Assembly (NCBI GenBank): GCA_965247015.1
Contig: CBDFGG010000004.1
Coordinates: 558,001 to 622,000 of the forward strand
Reading direction: 5' to 3'
From: JAIXWP01 sp965247015
GTDB lineage: Bacteria > Bacteroidota > Bacteroidia > Flavobacteriales_D > Sanyastnellaceae
DNA length: 64,000 bases
In this document: piece after piece, positions 24,142 through 33,214 of the stretch
Layout of the letters: the number at the start of each line of letters is the position of its first letter
Numbering within the stretch: the stretch's first letter is position 1
Notes under the pieces: generated by a model
Databases searched by the model: none
The model's input: only the letters and a program-made list of their open reading frames with translations
What the model was told of the DNA's origin: nothing
Translations under genes and position numbers: made by a program

Positions 24142-24215
24142 GGTGATCGATGGGGCTCGAACCCACGACAGCCAGAACCACAATCTGGAGCTCTACCAGC
24201 TGAGCTACGACCACC
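24142..24215 (-). tRNA. tRNA-His (GTG)
   Basis: On the minus strand a full cloverleaf is readable: acceptor GTGGTCG/CGATCAC with an extra 5' G opposite a C discriminator (the histidine-specific G-1:C73), anticodon stem CCAGA/TCTGG with loop TTGTGGT, and T-arm GGGTTCGAGCCCC. CCA is not encoded, as is common in this phylum. Confidence 0.96.
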
Positions 24216-24325
24216 ATTTAAGAGGGCGCAAAGAAAATACCTTTCTGCCATTTTTGCAAGGTTTTTTTTCGCATTCCATTTTCTTTAGTGCTTTTTGTAC
24301 TTTGCGCCGTCATTTACTGGTGCAC

Positions 24326-25471
24326 ATGTCAGATAAAAAGCTCAACGTATTATTTCTATCATCTTGGTTCCCTACGCGAATCATTCCTACGTTGGGAAAT
24401 TTTGTTCAAAGACATGCTGAAGCCGCTGCATTACAGCACAATGTAACTGCCCTTGTGATCCAAAAAGACACTTCGATTCAACAATACGAAATCGAAGACG
24501 TGATGGAAAATGGTGTTCGCATTGTCCGTGTTTACTATCCTGATGGAAATATTTTTATTCAAAAAAGAAGTGCATTTAAAAAAGGCATCCAGTATTTACA
24601 TCAAAACGGGGGATTCCAATTCGATATCGTCCAACTCAATATGGTTTGGAAGGAAGGATGGCAGGCTGTTTTCCTAAAGAAAAAATATAAAATTCCCTTT
24701 GTAATAAGCGATAACTGGACAGGATATCACCTCGATCAGCGTGGACCTCTGCCTTGGCACATCAGATCTTACATGAAATGGGTTGGAAATAACGCAGCTC
24801 TCCTTATTCCGGTGACACTACATCTTGAACGTGCTATGCGCAAACTTGGCTTCACAGCACCGTCGATGATTGTACCGAATGTAGTAAATACAGATGTTTT
24901 TCAGATAAAAGAATCGACAGGCACGGCTTTGCGATTCCTCCATGTATCTCATCTCGACAACAATCACAAGAACATCAAAGGCATTCTCAAAATATGGAAA
25001 AGGCTCACCTCCATTAATAGCAATGTGCACTTAGAAATGGGCGGAGATGGAGACTTGAATCAAGTAAAAAGCTGGGCGCTAGAATTCGATATACACCCAG
25101 ACACCATTTCTTTCTTTGGCACCCAAACACCTCTTGAAGTCGCCACCAGAATGGAGAGAAGTGATGCGTTGGTATTATTTAGCAACTACGAAAATCTTCC
25201 TCTTGTGATGATTGAGGCCATGGCATGCGGACTGCAAGTGATTGCGACAGATGTAGGAGGAATTTCCGAACACCTCACAAATCACCCACCCCATCACCTC
25301 ATCGCTCCACGCGACGAGGAGGCTCTTTATCAAGCCCTCCAACGTATTTCTAAACTAGACGTCGCTTCGAAAAATAGAATCAGACAATATGCAGTTCAAG
25401 AATTCAGCAAAGAAATAATCTCCAAAAAGTTCTCATCTGCATACGCCGCAGCGCTCAATAGGGCGAGATAA
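24326..25471 (+). CDS. GT4-family glycosyltransferase
   Basis: A 381-residue glycosyltransferase with the GT-B fold. The N-terminal half starts LNVLFLSSWFPTRIIPTLGNFVQRH. The C-terminal nucleotide-sugar domain has the GT4 end block LVLFSNYENLPLVMIEAMACGLQVIATDVGGI with the conserved Glu pair spacing. It transfers a sugar from an activated donor to a lipid, glycan or small molecule; the acceptor cannot be told. It does not start like BshA (no FGGSG block), so it is probably not the bacillithiol glycosyltransferase, although bshB1 lies next to it on the other strand. Start ATG 24326; the longer frame would run through tRNA-His. Confidence 0.9.
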   Translation: MSDKKLNVLFLSSWFPTRIIPTLGNFVQRHAEAAALQHNVTALVIQKDTSIQQYEIEDVMENGVRIVRVYYPDGNIFIQKRSAFKKGIQYLHQNGGFQFDIVQLNMVWKEGWQAVFLKKKYKIPFVISDNWTGYHLDQRGPLPWHIRSYMKWVGNNAALLIPVTLHLERAMRKLGFTAPSMIVPNVVNTDVFQIKESTGTALRFLHVSHLDNNHKNIKGILKIWKRLTSINSNVHLEMGGDGDLNQVKSWALEFDIHPDTISFFGTQTPLEVATRMERSDALVLFSNYENLPLVMIEAMACGLQVIATDVGGISEHLTNHPPHHLIAPRDEEALYQALQRISKLDVASKNRIRQYAVQEFSKEIISKKFSSAYAAALNRAR

Positions 25472-25473
25472 GA

Positions 25474-26175
25474 CTATTTTAAATGAAAAAGATCCTCTAC
25501 TCCGATAGTGCGATCAACCATGAATGCCTCAGCCAAAAGATAACCTGCAGGTCTGCCAAAGTCCATAGCGCGAGCACGCAGAAAATCAAAAAACTCTTCT
25601 CCGGAAATGGGCGTCTTTGGTTCTTTCGAATTAGGATCAAAGAACTGACTGCCGTAAGCTTTCAAAGACTCCATTTTCGTTTCCCAAAACTCGGTGATAT
25701 CAACCACAAAGTCTGGCTTGTTGTAGAAATCCTGATTAAACATGTAGACCGCTTTAGGTCTCCATGCCTCATGTCCCGTTTCAATCTTGCGAAGCCCACT
25801 GTAAAAGCAAGCATCTCTCACCAACTTTGAAGCACGACCATGGTCAGGATGGCGATCGCTCGGTGCATTTGTCAATACTATTTCCGGCTTATAAATTCGA
25901 ATTTGCTCAATAATCTTGCGAAGCGACGCTTCATTGTTTTCAAAAAAACCATCTGCTAAGCCAAGATTCACACGAGCCGAAATCCCCAAAATTTTTGAGG
26001 CAGCCTCTGCTTCAATCATTCTTAAATCTCCACTTCCTCTGCTGCCCAACTCTCCACGCGTCAAATCGACAATCCCCACCTTCTTGCCTTGTTGAATACT
26101 CTTTAATACTGTACCTCCAGCGCTTATTTCAACATCGTCAGGATGAGCGGCAATGGCAAGAATGTCCAATTTCAT
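25474..26175 (-). CDS. bshB1: Bacillithiol biosynthesis deacetylase BshB1
   Basis: A 233-residue LmbE/PIG-L zinc deacetylase. The metal-binding AHPDDVEISAGGT is at residues 10-22, followed by GELGSRGS and the later APSDRHPDHGRAS block. BshB1 removes acetyl from N-acetylglucosaminyl-malate in bacillithiol synthesis, the low-molecular-weight thiol used by many Bacteroidota instead of glutathione. The full-length match and the DLTRGELGSRG block favour BshB1 over other PIG-L proteins. bshA and bshC are not in the window. The stop is 2 bases from the convergent glycosyltransferase gene. Confidence 0.92.
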   Translation of the reverse strand: MKLDILAIAAHPDDVEISAGGTVLKSIQQGKKVGIVDLTRGELGSRGSGDLRMIEAEAASKILGISARVNLGLADGFFENNEASLRKIIEQIRIYKPEIVLTNAPSDRHPDHGRASKLVRDACFYSGLRKIETGHEAWRPKAVYMFNQDFYNKPDFVVDITEFWETKMESLKAYGSQFFDPNSKEPKTPISGEEFFDFLRARAMDFGRPAGYLLAEAFMVDRTIGVEDLFHLK

Positions 26176-26201
26176 TGTTCTTTTTCTTTAATGTGAGGTT
26201 G

Positions 26202-26209
26202 CAAAGGTA
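26202..26209 (-). promoter_or_regulatory. -7 box for bshB1 (TACCTTTG)
   Basis: TACCTTTG on the minus strand, 26 bases before the bshB1 ATG. No clear -33 TTG at standard spacing. Confidence 0.5.
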
Positions 26210-26346
26210 ACATTTGGACACCACCTCCCGTAGAAACTAAAATTTTCATCGGGTAAAAACCTGTTTTCGTCGAGGAATTAAATTTTAAGGGTCATTTCTT
26301 AACGTTTCATTGACAAGATTTAGAAAACTCATTTACTCAAAAAGGA

Positions 26347-26354
26347 TATTTTTG
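26347..26354 (+). promoter_or_regulatory. -7 box for the M23/LysM gene (TATTTTTG)
   Basis: TATTTTTG ends 9 bases before the ATG at 26363, so the 5' leader would be only a few bases. Confidence 0.5.
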
Positions 26355-26362
26355 CAACCGCA

Positions 26363-27319
26363 ATGTTAAACCTGCAACGCACATATCTTCTATGCGCTGT
26401 CATAGTATTGGGCTTCACGAGCAAAGTGAATAGCCAATCTGCTATCGAATTGATGGCAGATACAGCTGCGTGGGAAAATTATGAGGCGCACATCGGTGGA
26501 CCAACCGCCGAAGAAGAAGCAGAGGCCGCACTCTTTAGCGAAGAAAGCAGAGACCTTGGTCTGTGGACACTTGCAGATTCTATCGCTAAAATTCCAGCAT
26601 ACGATACCTATTGTGATTGGGACACCAAGAACCTTTTCGTAAAAAAGGATGGTGCTGAATCATTAGTTGAACCAATCGACTTTATACTTTGTCACGATGT
26701 ATGTGACTTTGTATATCCCGCTAATGGCATCATTACATCTTCATTCGGTCCTCGATGGGGACGCATGCACAGCGGGCTAGATATTGACCTTGAAACAGGA
26801 GACCCCGTTTCTGCCGCATTCGAAGGCATGGTGCGTATTTCCCAATACAGTTCCTCTTACGGAAACGTAGTAGTAATTCGTCACTCGAATGGTCTTGAAA
26901 CGCTCTACGCTCACTTATCACAGAGAACTGTAGTTCCTGGAGATTATGTTCAAGCGGGGGATCAGATTGGTCTAGGTGGAAATACTGGCAGATCTTACGG
27001 ATCTCACCTTCACTTTGAAGTTCGCTACAAGGGTGATGCAATCGATCCAAGCCTTCTTTTAGATCCTAATGAGAAAAGCCTAAGAGATTGGGAATTCACT
27101 TTAAATAAAGCACACTTCTCATATGCTAATGCAGATCAGTTTACCAAAACTGCACTTGCAGCGCGCGGTAGTAGTTCTAAATACCACGTTGTAAAAAGAG
27201 GAGAGACTTTGAGTGCGATTGCAAGAAAAAGAGGCACTTCGGTTCAAAAACTCTGCAAATTGAACAAGCTTCGCGAGACTTCTATCATTCGTGAGGGCCA
27301 AAAATTACGTTACAAGTAA
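26363..27319 (+). CDS. M23 peptidase with C-terminal LysM domain, exported
   Basis: A 318-residue exported protein with a signal peptide (TYLLCAVIVLGFTSKVNS). An acidic stretch follows, then a lysostaphin-type M23 metallopeptidase domain (about 115-230; GPRWGRMHSGLDIDLE with the first His/Asp ligands and GSHLHFEV with the last His). One LysM domain ends it (about 272-318; YHVVKRGETLSAIARKRGTS). It would cut peptidoglycan cross-bridges while bound through LysM. The HxxxD and HxH motifs are intact, so it is probably an active enzyme rather than an EnvC/NlpD-like activator. It stands alone. Confidence 0.93.
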   Translation: MLNLQRTYLLCAVIVLGFTSKVNSQSAIELMADTAAWENYEAHIGGPTAEEEAEAALFSEESRDLGLWTLADSIAKIPAYDTYCDWDTKNLFVKKDGAESLVEPIDFILCHDVCDFVYPANGIITSSFGPRWGRMHSGLDIDLETGDPVSAAFEGMVRISQYSSSYGNVVVIRHSNGLETLYAHLSQRTVVPGDYVQAGDQIGLGGNTGRSYGSHLHFEVRYKGDAIDPSLLLDPNEKSLRDWEFTLNKAHFSYANADQFTKTALAARGSSSKYHVVKRGETLSAIARKRGTSVQKLCKLNKLRETSIIREGQKLRYK

Positions 27320-27477
27320 TTTTTGTTTAATCTTTTTGACTTTGACTTCCCGCACTTTAGCACCCAAAACTGGGGCTGTATCTCTTTATTATCAACGATT
27401 TAACACAACTTACGGTTATTCTTCGTACATTGAACAAAATACCCTTTCCGGTGTTTCAATTGTTTTGAGGTCATTTT

Positions 27478-28971
27478 ATGAAGAGTAAAGTAGCAGTTAT
27501 CGGTAGTGGATTTGCGGGTCTTGCCGCAGCGAGTTCTCTGGCACAACAAGGCCATGAGGTGACTATTTTTGAAAAGAATAGTACCACCGGCGGACGCGCT
27601 CGACACTTCTCTCACGAAGGTTATATGTTTGATATGGGACCAAGCTGGTATTGGATGCCAGAGGTATTCGATCAATATTTTGCTCGTTTCGGTAAAAAGA
27701 CTTCCGATTATTATCAAATCGAAAGATTAGACCCCTCATACAGAGTTTACTTTAAAAACTCTGGAGCTATGGATATCCCGGCAAGCCTAGATGAATTCAA
27801 AGCTAAGCTTGAAAAACTCGAGCCTGGCGCGGGTCCAAAACTTGATCAATTTCTTTCTGAAGCAAAAATCAAATACGACACAGGTATGGGCCAATTTGTT
27901 TGGAAACCATCGCTGTCAATTATGGAGTTTGCAGATGCAAAATTGATCAAAGAATCTTTCCGATTGCAGCTCTTTTCAAACATGAGCTCACACATTAGAA
28001 AGTTCTTTAAGCATCCTGAAATCATTCAACTTCTAGAATTTCCTGTCCTGTTCCTTGGTGCTAAGCCAGAAAATACTCCTGCCTTATATAGTATGATGAA
28101 TTATGCTGATATCGCTTTGGGAACTTGGTATCCCAAAGGAGGGATGGTAAAGATCGCGCAGGGAATGACCAAGCTTGCCGAGGAACTTGGTGTAAAAATT
28201 CACACCAATGCGAATGTTGAGAGAATTGAGGTAATGAATGGTGAAGCTCAAGGCGTCATTGTCAATGGTGAATTGCACATGTTTGATGCTGTGCTCGCGG
28301 GTGCAGACTATCATCACGTTGAATCAAAACTTTTATCTGAAGAATATCAGAGTTATTCACCAAAATATTGGGAGAACAGAACGATGTCGCCATCGTCCCT
28401 CCTATTTTATTTAGGTATTAATAAAAAAATCGATGGCTTGTTGCACCACAACCTCTTCTTTGATGAAGACTTTAGTGAACATGCAGTAGAAATTTATGAT
28501 AATCCTAAATGGCCGTCTAAGCCATTATTTTACCTATGTGTTCCAAGTAAAACAGATGATAGCGTAGCTCCTGAAGGCTGCGAAAACATTTTCGGTTTAA
28601 TCCCTGTTGCTCCGGGATTGACGAGTACAGAAGAACAACGCGATAAGTATCTTCAAATGATTATCGAGCGTGTGAAAAAATATACAGGCGAAGACATTAC
28701 TAACCACATTGTCTACAAACGCTCTTATGCACACGAGGAGTTCATTTCAGATTATAATTCCTTCAAAGGAAATGCCTATGGCTTAGCTAATACCCTACGC
28801 CAAACTGCTTTTCTAAAGCCTCGATTGAGAAGCAAGAAAATCGAGAATCTCTTTTTTGCTGGACAGCTTACTACTCCCGGTCCAGGCGTTCCTCCTAGTT
28901 TGATTAGCGGCCAAGTGTCAGCTTCCGAACTGCACAGTTATCTTTTATCAAAAACACTAGCCAACGCTTAA
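27478..28971 (+). CDS. crtI: Phytoene desaturase CrtI
   Basis: A 497-residue FAD-dependent carotenoid desaturase. The dinucleotide motif VIGSGFAGLAAASSLAQQGH is at residues 6-25, followed by EKNSTTGGRARHFSHEGYMFDMGPSWYWMP, and the carotenoid-desaturase end block LFFAGQLTTPGPGVPPSLISG is near residue 460. It converts phytoene to lycopene by successive desaturations. It is the first of six tightly packed genes (gaps of 2, 2, 3 and 6 bases, then an ATGA overlap), so all are surely co-transcribed. Confidence 0.96.
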   Translation: MKSKVAVIGSGFAGLAAASSLAQQGHEVTIFEKNSTTGGRARHFSHEGYMFDMGPSWYWMPEVFDQYFARFGKKTSDYYQIERLDPSYRVYFKNSGAMDIPASLDEFKAKLEKLEPGAGPKLDQFLSEAKIKYDTGMGQFVWKPSLSIMEFADAKLIKESFRLQLFSNMSSHIRKFFKHPEIIQLLEFPVLFLGAKPENTPALYSMMNYADIALGTWYPKGGMVKIAQGMTKLAEELGVKIHTNANVERIEVMNGEAQGVIVNGELHMFDAVLAGADYHHVESKLLSEEYQSYSPKYWENRTMSPSSLLFYLGINKKIDGLLHHNLFFDEDFSEHAVEIYDNPKWPSKPLFYLCVPSKTDDSVAPEGCENIFGLIPVAPGLTSTEEQRDKYLQMIIERVKKYTGEDITNHIVYKRSYAHEEFISDYNSFKGNAYGLANTLRQTAFLKPRLRSKKIENLFFAGQLTTPGPGVPPSLISGQVSASELHSYLLSKTLANA

Positions 28972-28973
28972 CC

Positions 28974-29816
28974 ATGAACCAAAAAGCTCTCTTTGATTCA
29001 GTCTCCATCTCTTGCAGCAGAAAGACGACGCATGCATACAGTACTAGCTTTAGTATTGGAATTAGAACATTAGGAAAAAAATTCCGTGATCCAGTCTATG
29101 CGATATATGGATTTGTTCGCTTCGCAGATGAAATCGTAGATACATTTCACGATTTTGATAAAGAAACGCTAATGAAGCGCTTCAGAGAAGACACTGTAAA
29201 TGCAATCAATGATAAAATTTCATTGAACCCTATCCTTAATAGTTTTCAAAAAGCATATCACGACTTCAATTTCGATTGGGAGTTAGTAGATACATTTTTG
29301 AAAAGTATGGAAATGGATTTGGACGAAACTGAGCACGACAGAAGAAGTTTCGAGGAATATATCCTTGGTTCCGCTGAAGTGGTAGGATTGATGTGCCTTA
29401 AAGTATTCACTGAAGGAAATCAAGAAGAATATTTAAAGCAAAAACCTTTCGCAATGCGTCTAGGTGCTGCTTTTCAGAAAATTAATTTCTTAAGAGATAT
29501 GAAGGCCGACTATGAAGCACTCGGTCGCGCTTACTTCCCTAATCTCGACATGAAAAACTTCGATCAATCAACAAAAGAAAAAATCGAAGCCGAAATTGAA
29601 GAAGACTTTAATGAAGCGTACAAAGGAATTTTACAATTGCCTAAAGACGCTCGATTCGGGGTGTACGTAGCTTACACATACTACGTACGTCTTTTCCAAA
29701 AAATAAAATCTCTCCCAAGTCATAGAATTCTTGAGGAAAGAATTCGAATTCCAAATCAACGTAAATTTGCACTTGTGCTAAAAAGCTATGTGCAGCACAA
29801 TTTGAACTTGCTTTAA
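28974..29816 (+). CDS. crtB: Phytoene synthase CrtB
   Basis: A 280-residue squalene/phytoene synthase. Both Asp-rich substrate sites are present: RFADEIVDTFHDF (about residue 50) and FLRDMKADYEALGRAYFP (about 175). It joins two geranylgeranyl diphosphates head-to-head into 15-cis-phytoene, the first committed carotenoid step. It starts 2 bases after crtI. No crtE (GGPP synthase) is in the operon, so the substrate must come from a prenyl transferase encoded elsewhere. Confidence 0.95.
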   Translation: MNQKALFDSVSISCSRKTTHAYSTSFSIGIRTLGKKFRDPVYAIYGFVRFADEIVDTFHDFDKETLMKRFREDTVNAINDKISLNPILNSFQKAYHDFNFDWELVDTFLKSMEMDLDETEHDRRSFEEYILGSAEVVGLMCLKVFTEGNQEEYLKQKPFAMRLGAAFQKINFLRDMKADYEALGRAYFPNLDMKNFDQSTKEKIEAEIEEDFNEAYKGILQLPKDARFGVYVAYTYYVRLFQKIKSLPSHRILEERIRIPNQRKFALVLKSYVQHNLNLL

Positions 29817-29818
29817 GG

Positions 29819-30331
29819 ATGAGATTTTTTACTTTCATTTTTGTTTTATTTATAAGCTTTACTTCTACGCTAACTGTGAATGCACAGCTAGACTATATGC
29901 GCACGCTATATTTTGGCGCATCTAATGACGAGGGAATAAAAAAATATTACAATACAGCTGTCGTAACTCCCGAACAATCGCCGGTTATAAAGGCTTATAA
30001 AGGAGTGGCAATTGCAATGTATGCAGGAGTAGCTTCTGGAGTGGATGAAAAATTTTCCTACTTCGGAAAAGGGAAAAAACTCATTGAAGAAGCAATTCAA
30101 GGTGATTTTTATAACCCTGAAATTAGATTTTTAAGACTAACTGTGCAAGCTGAAGTACCCTGGATCGTAGGTTACTCGGGGGATATCAGCGCTGATGCAG
30201 GTATCATCATCAACGCACTACAAAAAAAACAAATCGATCCTAAAAGCGACTTTTGGAAAAAAGCCTTGTTGTATTTGAAAAAATGTGACGACCTTTCAAA
30301 TACACAAAAGCAAGAGTTCAATAAATATTGA
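29819..30331 (+). CDS. Secreted protein of unknown function in the carotenoid operon
   Basis: A 170-residue protein with a clear signal peptide (FTFIFVLFISFTSTLTVNAQ). The mature part is mostly helical: YKGVAIAMYAGVASGVDEKFSYFGKGKKLIEEAI, IRFLRLTVQAEVPWIVGYSG, and a Lys-rich end ...LYLKKCDDLSNTQKQEFNKY. No known domain is recognised. It is packed between crtB (2 bases) and idi (3 bases), so its expression is tied to carotenoid synthesis. A role in pigment assembly or envelope adaptation is only a guess. Confidence 0.8.
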   Translation: MRFFTFIFVLFISFTSTLTVNAQLDYMRTLYFGASNDEGIKKYYNTAVVTPEQSPVIKAYKGVAIAMYAGVASGVDEKFSYFGKGKKLIEEAIQGDFYNPEIRFLRLTVQAEVPWIVGYSGDISADAGIIINALQKKQIDPKSDFWKKALLYLKKCDDLSNTQKQEFNKY

Positions 30332-30334
30332 TCC

Positions 30335-30859
30335 ATGGAGAATGTAATATTGGTCGATCAAGAAGACCAAGAAATAGGAATAATGGAAAAAATGGAGGCA
30401 CATGAAAAAGGCCTCCTCCACCGCGCGTTCTCTATTTTTTTATTCAACGAAAAAAACGAACTCCTCATCCATCAACGTGCAACGCACAAATATCATAGCG
30501 GTGGATTATGGACCAACACTTGCTGCTCTCATCCTAGACCAGGAGAAAGCATAGAGGCTGCCGCTCATCGCAGACTAGAAGAAGAAATGGGAATTCAATG
30601 TGAAATGGAAAAAATGTTTTCTTTCATTTACAAGGCGCCACTAGACAATATGCTTACGGAACACGAGTTGGACCACGTACTGATCGGAAATTTTTCCGGT
30701 ACACCCAACATCAATCAAGAAGAAGTGGCTGATTGGAAGTTCATCGATACTTCAGAATTAGAAAGGCACATGCAATCAAATCCTTCTCTTTACACGGAAT
30801 GGTTCAAGATTGCACTTCCTATAGTTTTACAAGAGAAAAATAAAATTGCTTTAAAATAA
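30335..30859 (+). CDS. idi: Isopentenyl-diphosphate delta-isomerase (type 1)
   Basis: A 174-residue Nudix-fold isomerase that interconverts IPP and DMAPP, the building units of isoprenoids. The active-site features are TNTCCSHPRPGE (catalytic Cys and a His), the Nudix-like helix EAAAHRRLEEEMGI, and the Glu-rich TEHELDHVLIG. It is a type 1 (divalent-metal) enzyme, not the flavin type. Its place in the carotenoid operon raises the supply of DMAPP for prenyl chain building. Confidence 0.95.
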   Translation: MENVILVDQEDQEIGIMEKMEAHEKGLLHRAFSIFLFNEKNELLIHQRATHKYHSGGLWTNTCCSHPRPGESIEAAAHRRLEEEMGIQCEMEKMFSFIYKAPLDNMLTEHELDHVLIGNFSGTPNINQEEVADWKFIDTSELERHMQSNPSLYTEWFKIALPIVLQEKNKIALK

Positions 30860-30865
30860 TTTATC

Positions 30866-31348
30866 ATGACATCGCTGTTGTATGTATTCATCGTATTAGC
30901 TACATTTTCTACCATGGAATTTATGGCTTGGGCCACACACAAATTCGTGATGCACGGATTCATGTGGTATTTTCACGAAGACCATCACGTGCCGCACAAA
31001 GGTTTCTTCGAAAGAAATGATGTATTCTTCTTGATCTACGCAGTTCCAAGTTGTTTACTTATGCTCTTTGGTGCCATGGCAAATTATGATTTTAGATTTT
31101 TTATTGGTCTGGGCATTCTATTCTACGGCATTGCCTACTTTTTGGTACATGATGTACTCATTCATCAACGCTTTGATTGGTTCAAAAGAACAGATAATCT
31201 CTACTTCCGAGCTATTCGCAAAGCACACAAAGTGCATCACAAGCACATGGGAAAAGCACACGGAGAATGTTTTGGAATGCTTTGGGTTCCTTTGAAATAT
31301 TTTAAAGAAGCTGCTAAATACAGAGAGAACAAAACGCGTACTGCATGA
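30866..31348 (+). CDS. crtZ: Beta-carotene hydroxylase CrtZ
   Basis: A 160-residue membrane di-iron hydroxylase of the CrtZ/fatty acid hydroxylase group. Histidine clusters HKFVMHG, HEDHHVPHKG, HDVLIHQRF and HKVHHKHMG line a four-helix membrane bundle. It hydroxylates both rings of beta-carotene, giving cryptoxanthin and zeaxanthin. It lies 6 bases after idi and overlaps the cyclase gene by 4 bases. No crtW ketolase gene is present, so the expected end product of this operon is zeaxanthin. Confidence 0.93.
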   Translation: MTSLLYVFIVLATFSTMEFMAWATHKFVMHGFMWYFHEDHHVPHKGFFERNDVFFLIYAVPSCLLMLFGAMANYDFRFFIGLGILFYGIAYFLVHDVLIHQRFDWFKRTDNLYFRAIRKAHKVHHKHMGKAHGECFGMLWVPLKYFKEAAKYRENKTRTA

Positions 31349-32106
31349 TACAGCCGCATTACTACTATATTGCTGTAAACCTCCTTTGTATTGGCTTTCC
31401 TTTCTTGTTTAGCTTCCAAAAATGGATGCCCTTTTATAAAAATTGGAGGGCACTAATTCCGGGCATCGTTGTGATGATGGCTGTGTTTATCCCTTGGGAT
31501 ATGTACTTCACTGCAAATGGCGTTTGGGGATTCAACCCCAATTATATTTCTGGAAATTTCCTTGGAAATCTACCCTTGGAAGAATGGCTGTTCTTTATTT
31601 GTATTCCTTATGCGAGCATCTTTACATATGAGTGCTTCCATTACTTTTTTCCAAAATTAAAATTGCAGTCAGCAACAAAATACCTCAGTATTTTCTACAT
31701 GCTCCTTGCAATTTTTTTCATGGTAAAATTCACCTCACATTGGTACACTTTTACAACAAGCCTACTCGCATTCATTTTGCTTGCACTTCATACATTTTAC
31801 TGGAAGTCTAAATTCATGAATCACTTTCATCTGTCATGGATCGTGCTTCTGATTCCATTCTACATTTCTAATGGGGTTCTTACAGGACTAGACTTTTGGC
31901 AATACCCATTTTTTAATACCACACCAGAAATGATTTCAGATCAAATTGTATGGTATAACAATGATCACAATCTAGGCTTTCGAATTTGGAGCGTACCGAT
32001 GGACGACTTTTTTTATGGAATGAGCATGCTACTGCTCGCTGTCACGGTTTACGAAAGAATTCTAAAACGTCCCTACTCTATTGCACCTGCAACGAATCAG
32101 GCTTAA
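31345..32106 (+). CDS. crtY: Lycopene beta-cyclase, fused CrtYcd type
   Basis: A 253-residue membrane protein with about seven hydrophobic segments and two copies of the short lycopene-cyclase repeat (FIPWDMYFTANGVWGFNPNY ... PLEEWLFFICIPYASIFTYECF and the second half with DDFFYGMSMLL). This is the CrtYc-CrtYd fused type of Bacteroidota and Actinobacteria, not the plant-type flavoprotein CrtY. It closes the ends of lycopene to beta rings. The start overlaps crtZ (ATGA), and the end overlaps the convergent phosphatase gene by 29 bases. Confidence 0.9.
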   Translation: MIQPHYYYIAVNLLCIGFPFLFSFQKWMPFYKNWRALIPGIVVMMAVFIPWDMYFTANGVWGFNPNYISGNFLGNLPLEEWLFFICIPYASIFTYECFHYFFPKLKLQSATKYLSIFYMLLAIFFMVKFTSHWYTFTTSLLAFILLALHTFYWKSKFMNHFHLSWIVLLIPFYISNGVLTGLDFWQYPFFNTTPEMISDQIVWYNNDHNLGFRIWSVPMDDFFYGMSMLLLAVTVYERILKRPYSIAPATNQA

Positions 32107-33214
32107 ATCTAAATCCTACAACCACCGGTAAGTGATCGCTCAAATTAGCTTTTACTGTGCGGTAATCTAATGCTTCCAGTTCCTTGCTGTGCATCACATA
32201 ATCAATACGGAACGACGGAAATGCCCCATTGTAAGTATTGCCTATTCCACTTCCCTGTTCTTTAAAAGAATCTATAAGGATATCGCTTAATATCCCATAA
32301 GTATAGGACACTGGAGGATCGTTGAAGTCTCCACAAAGAATGACAGGATATGGAGAAGAAGCAACACCCTCAGCAACACTTTCGACTTGCGATTGTCTTT
32401 TTTCAAATGCGATTTTTAAACGTTCCGCTATTCGAGTCACGCCGGCCTTCAATTGCTCCTCATTCTTATTATCATCAACGAAAGCATAATCTTCAGGCTT
32501 AAATCGGATAGATTGTAAGTGAGCATTGAATACTCTCACAGTATCCTTACCGATTTTCAAATCCGCATAAATGCAAAAATTATTTACATCCGACTCGAAT
32601 GGAATATAGCCACGATTAACAATCGGATATTTTGAAAAAAGCGCTACACCAAAATAGCTTCTGCGACCTGTTGCATGGGTATACCGCGCATGATAATATT
32701 TCGTCGGTAAGAATTTCACAATCGAATCCTTCGTGACGAAATAATCCTTTTTATCTGAATGAAAAAACTCTTGGAAGCAAAGAATGTCCGGCGATTCTCC
32801 CTTTAATACATCAAATATTTTATCTCTTTTATCCTCTGCCTCCTCACCGTCATAAAGTCCAAATAAATGTACATTGTAAGTCATCACTTCTATTCGTCCA
32901 TCGGTCACTTCTGAAGCGTCCTCACCTACTGCAAATCGAAAGAAATCTGTCAACTGCGAAAAGCCAATCAAAATAGCTACCGCTGACAACAGCATAAATC
33001 GGGCGATGCGGAACATCCAAAAAAGAATGAAAGCAAAATTGATCATCAATAGAATTGGATAGCCCAATCCCAATAAAGTAATGTACCCCAAGGATGAAGG
33101 CGGGAAATTACTTGGCAAATAAGAAAGCAATAAAAAGAGAATAGCAAGTGCATTCAGCACCAGCATCACGCGGTTAAGCGTGAACCTCTTCTTCTTATTT
33201 ACTTTTTCTTCCAT
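32078..33214 (-). CDS. Endonuclease/exonuclease/phosphatase-fold membrane protein
   Basis: A 378-residue protein. The first 90 residues hold two or three membrane segments; the rest (about 105-375) is an EEP-superfamily domain with CFQEFFH (metal-binding Glu), GDFNDPPVSY (Asp/Asn) and SDHLPVVVGF (Asp/His). Such membrane-anchored EEP proteins are common next to rhomboid genes in Bacteroidota; the substrate (nucleic acid, phospholipid or other phosphodiester) is unknown. It starts at the last base before the rhomboid stop, and its 3' end overlaps crtY by 29 bases. Confidence 0.86.
   Translation of the reverse strand: MEEKVNKKKRFTLNRVMLVLNALAILFLLLSYLPSNFPPSSLGYITLLGLGYPILLMINFAFILFWMFRIARFMLLSAVAILIGFSQLTDFFRFAVGEDASEVTDGRIEVMTYNVHLFGLYDGEEAEDKRDKIFDVLKGESPDILCFQEFFHSDKKDYFVTKDSIVKFLPTKYYHARYTHATGRRSYFGVALFSKYPIVNRGYIPFESDVNNFCIYADLKIGKDTVRVFNAHLQSIRFKPEDYAFVDDNKNEEQLKAGVTRIAERLKIAFEKRQSQVESVAEGVASSPYPVILCGDFNDPPVSYTYGILSDILIDSFKEQGSGIGNTYNGAFPSFRIDYVMHSKELEALDYRTVKANLSDHLPVVVGFRFKPDSLQVQ

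Noticed and set aside
24143..24325. Upstream extension of the glycosyltransferase frame
   Set aside because: It runs through tRNA-His on the other strand and codes for no conserved residues; ATG 24326 is the better start.
24326..26175. Glycosyltransferase plus bshB1 as a bshA-bshB1 pair
   Set aside because: The glycosyltransferase lacks the usual BshA start and the genes are convergent, not an operon.
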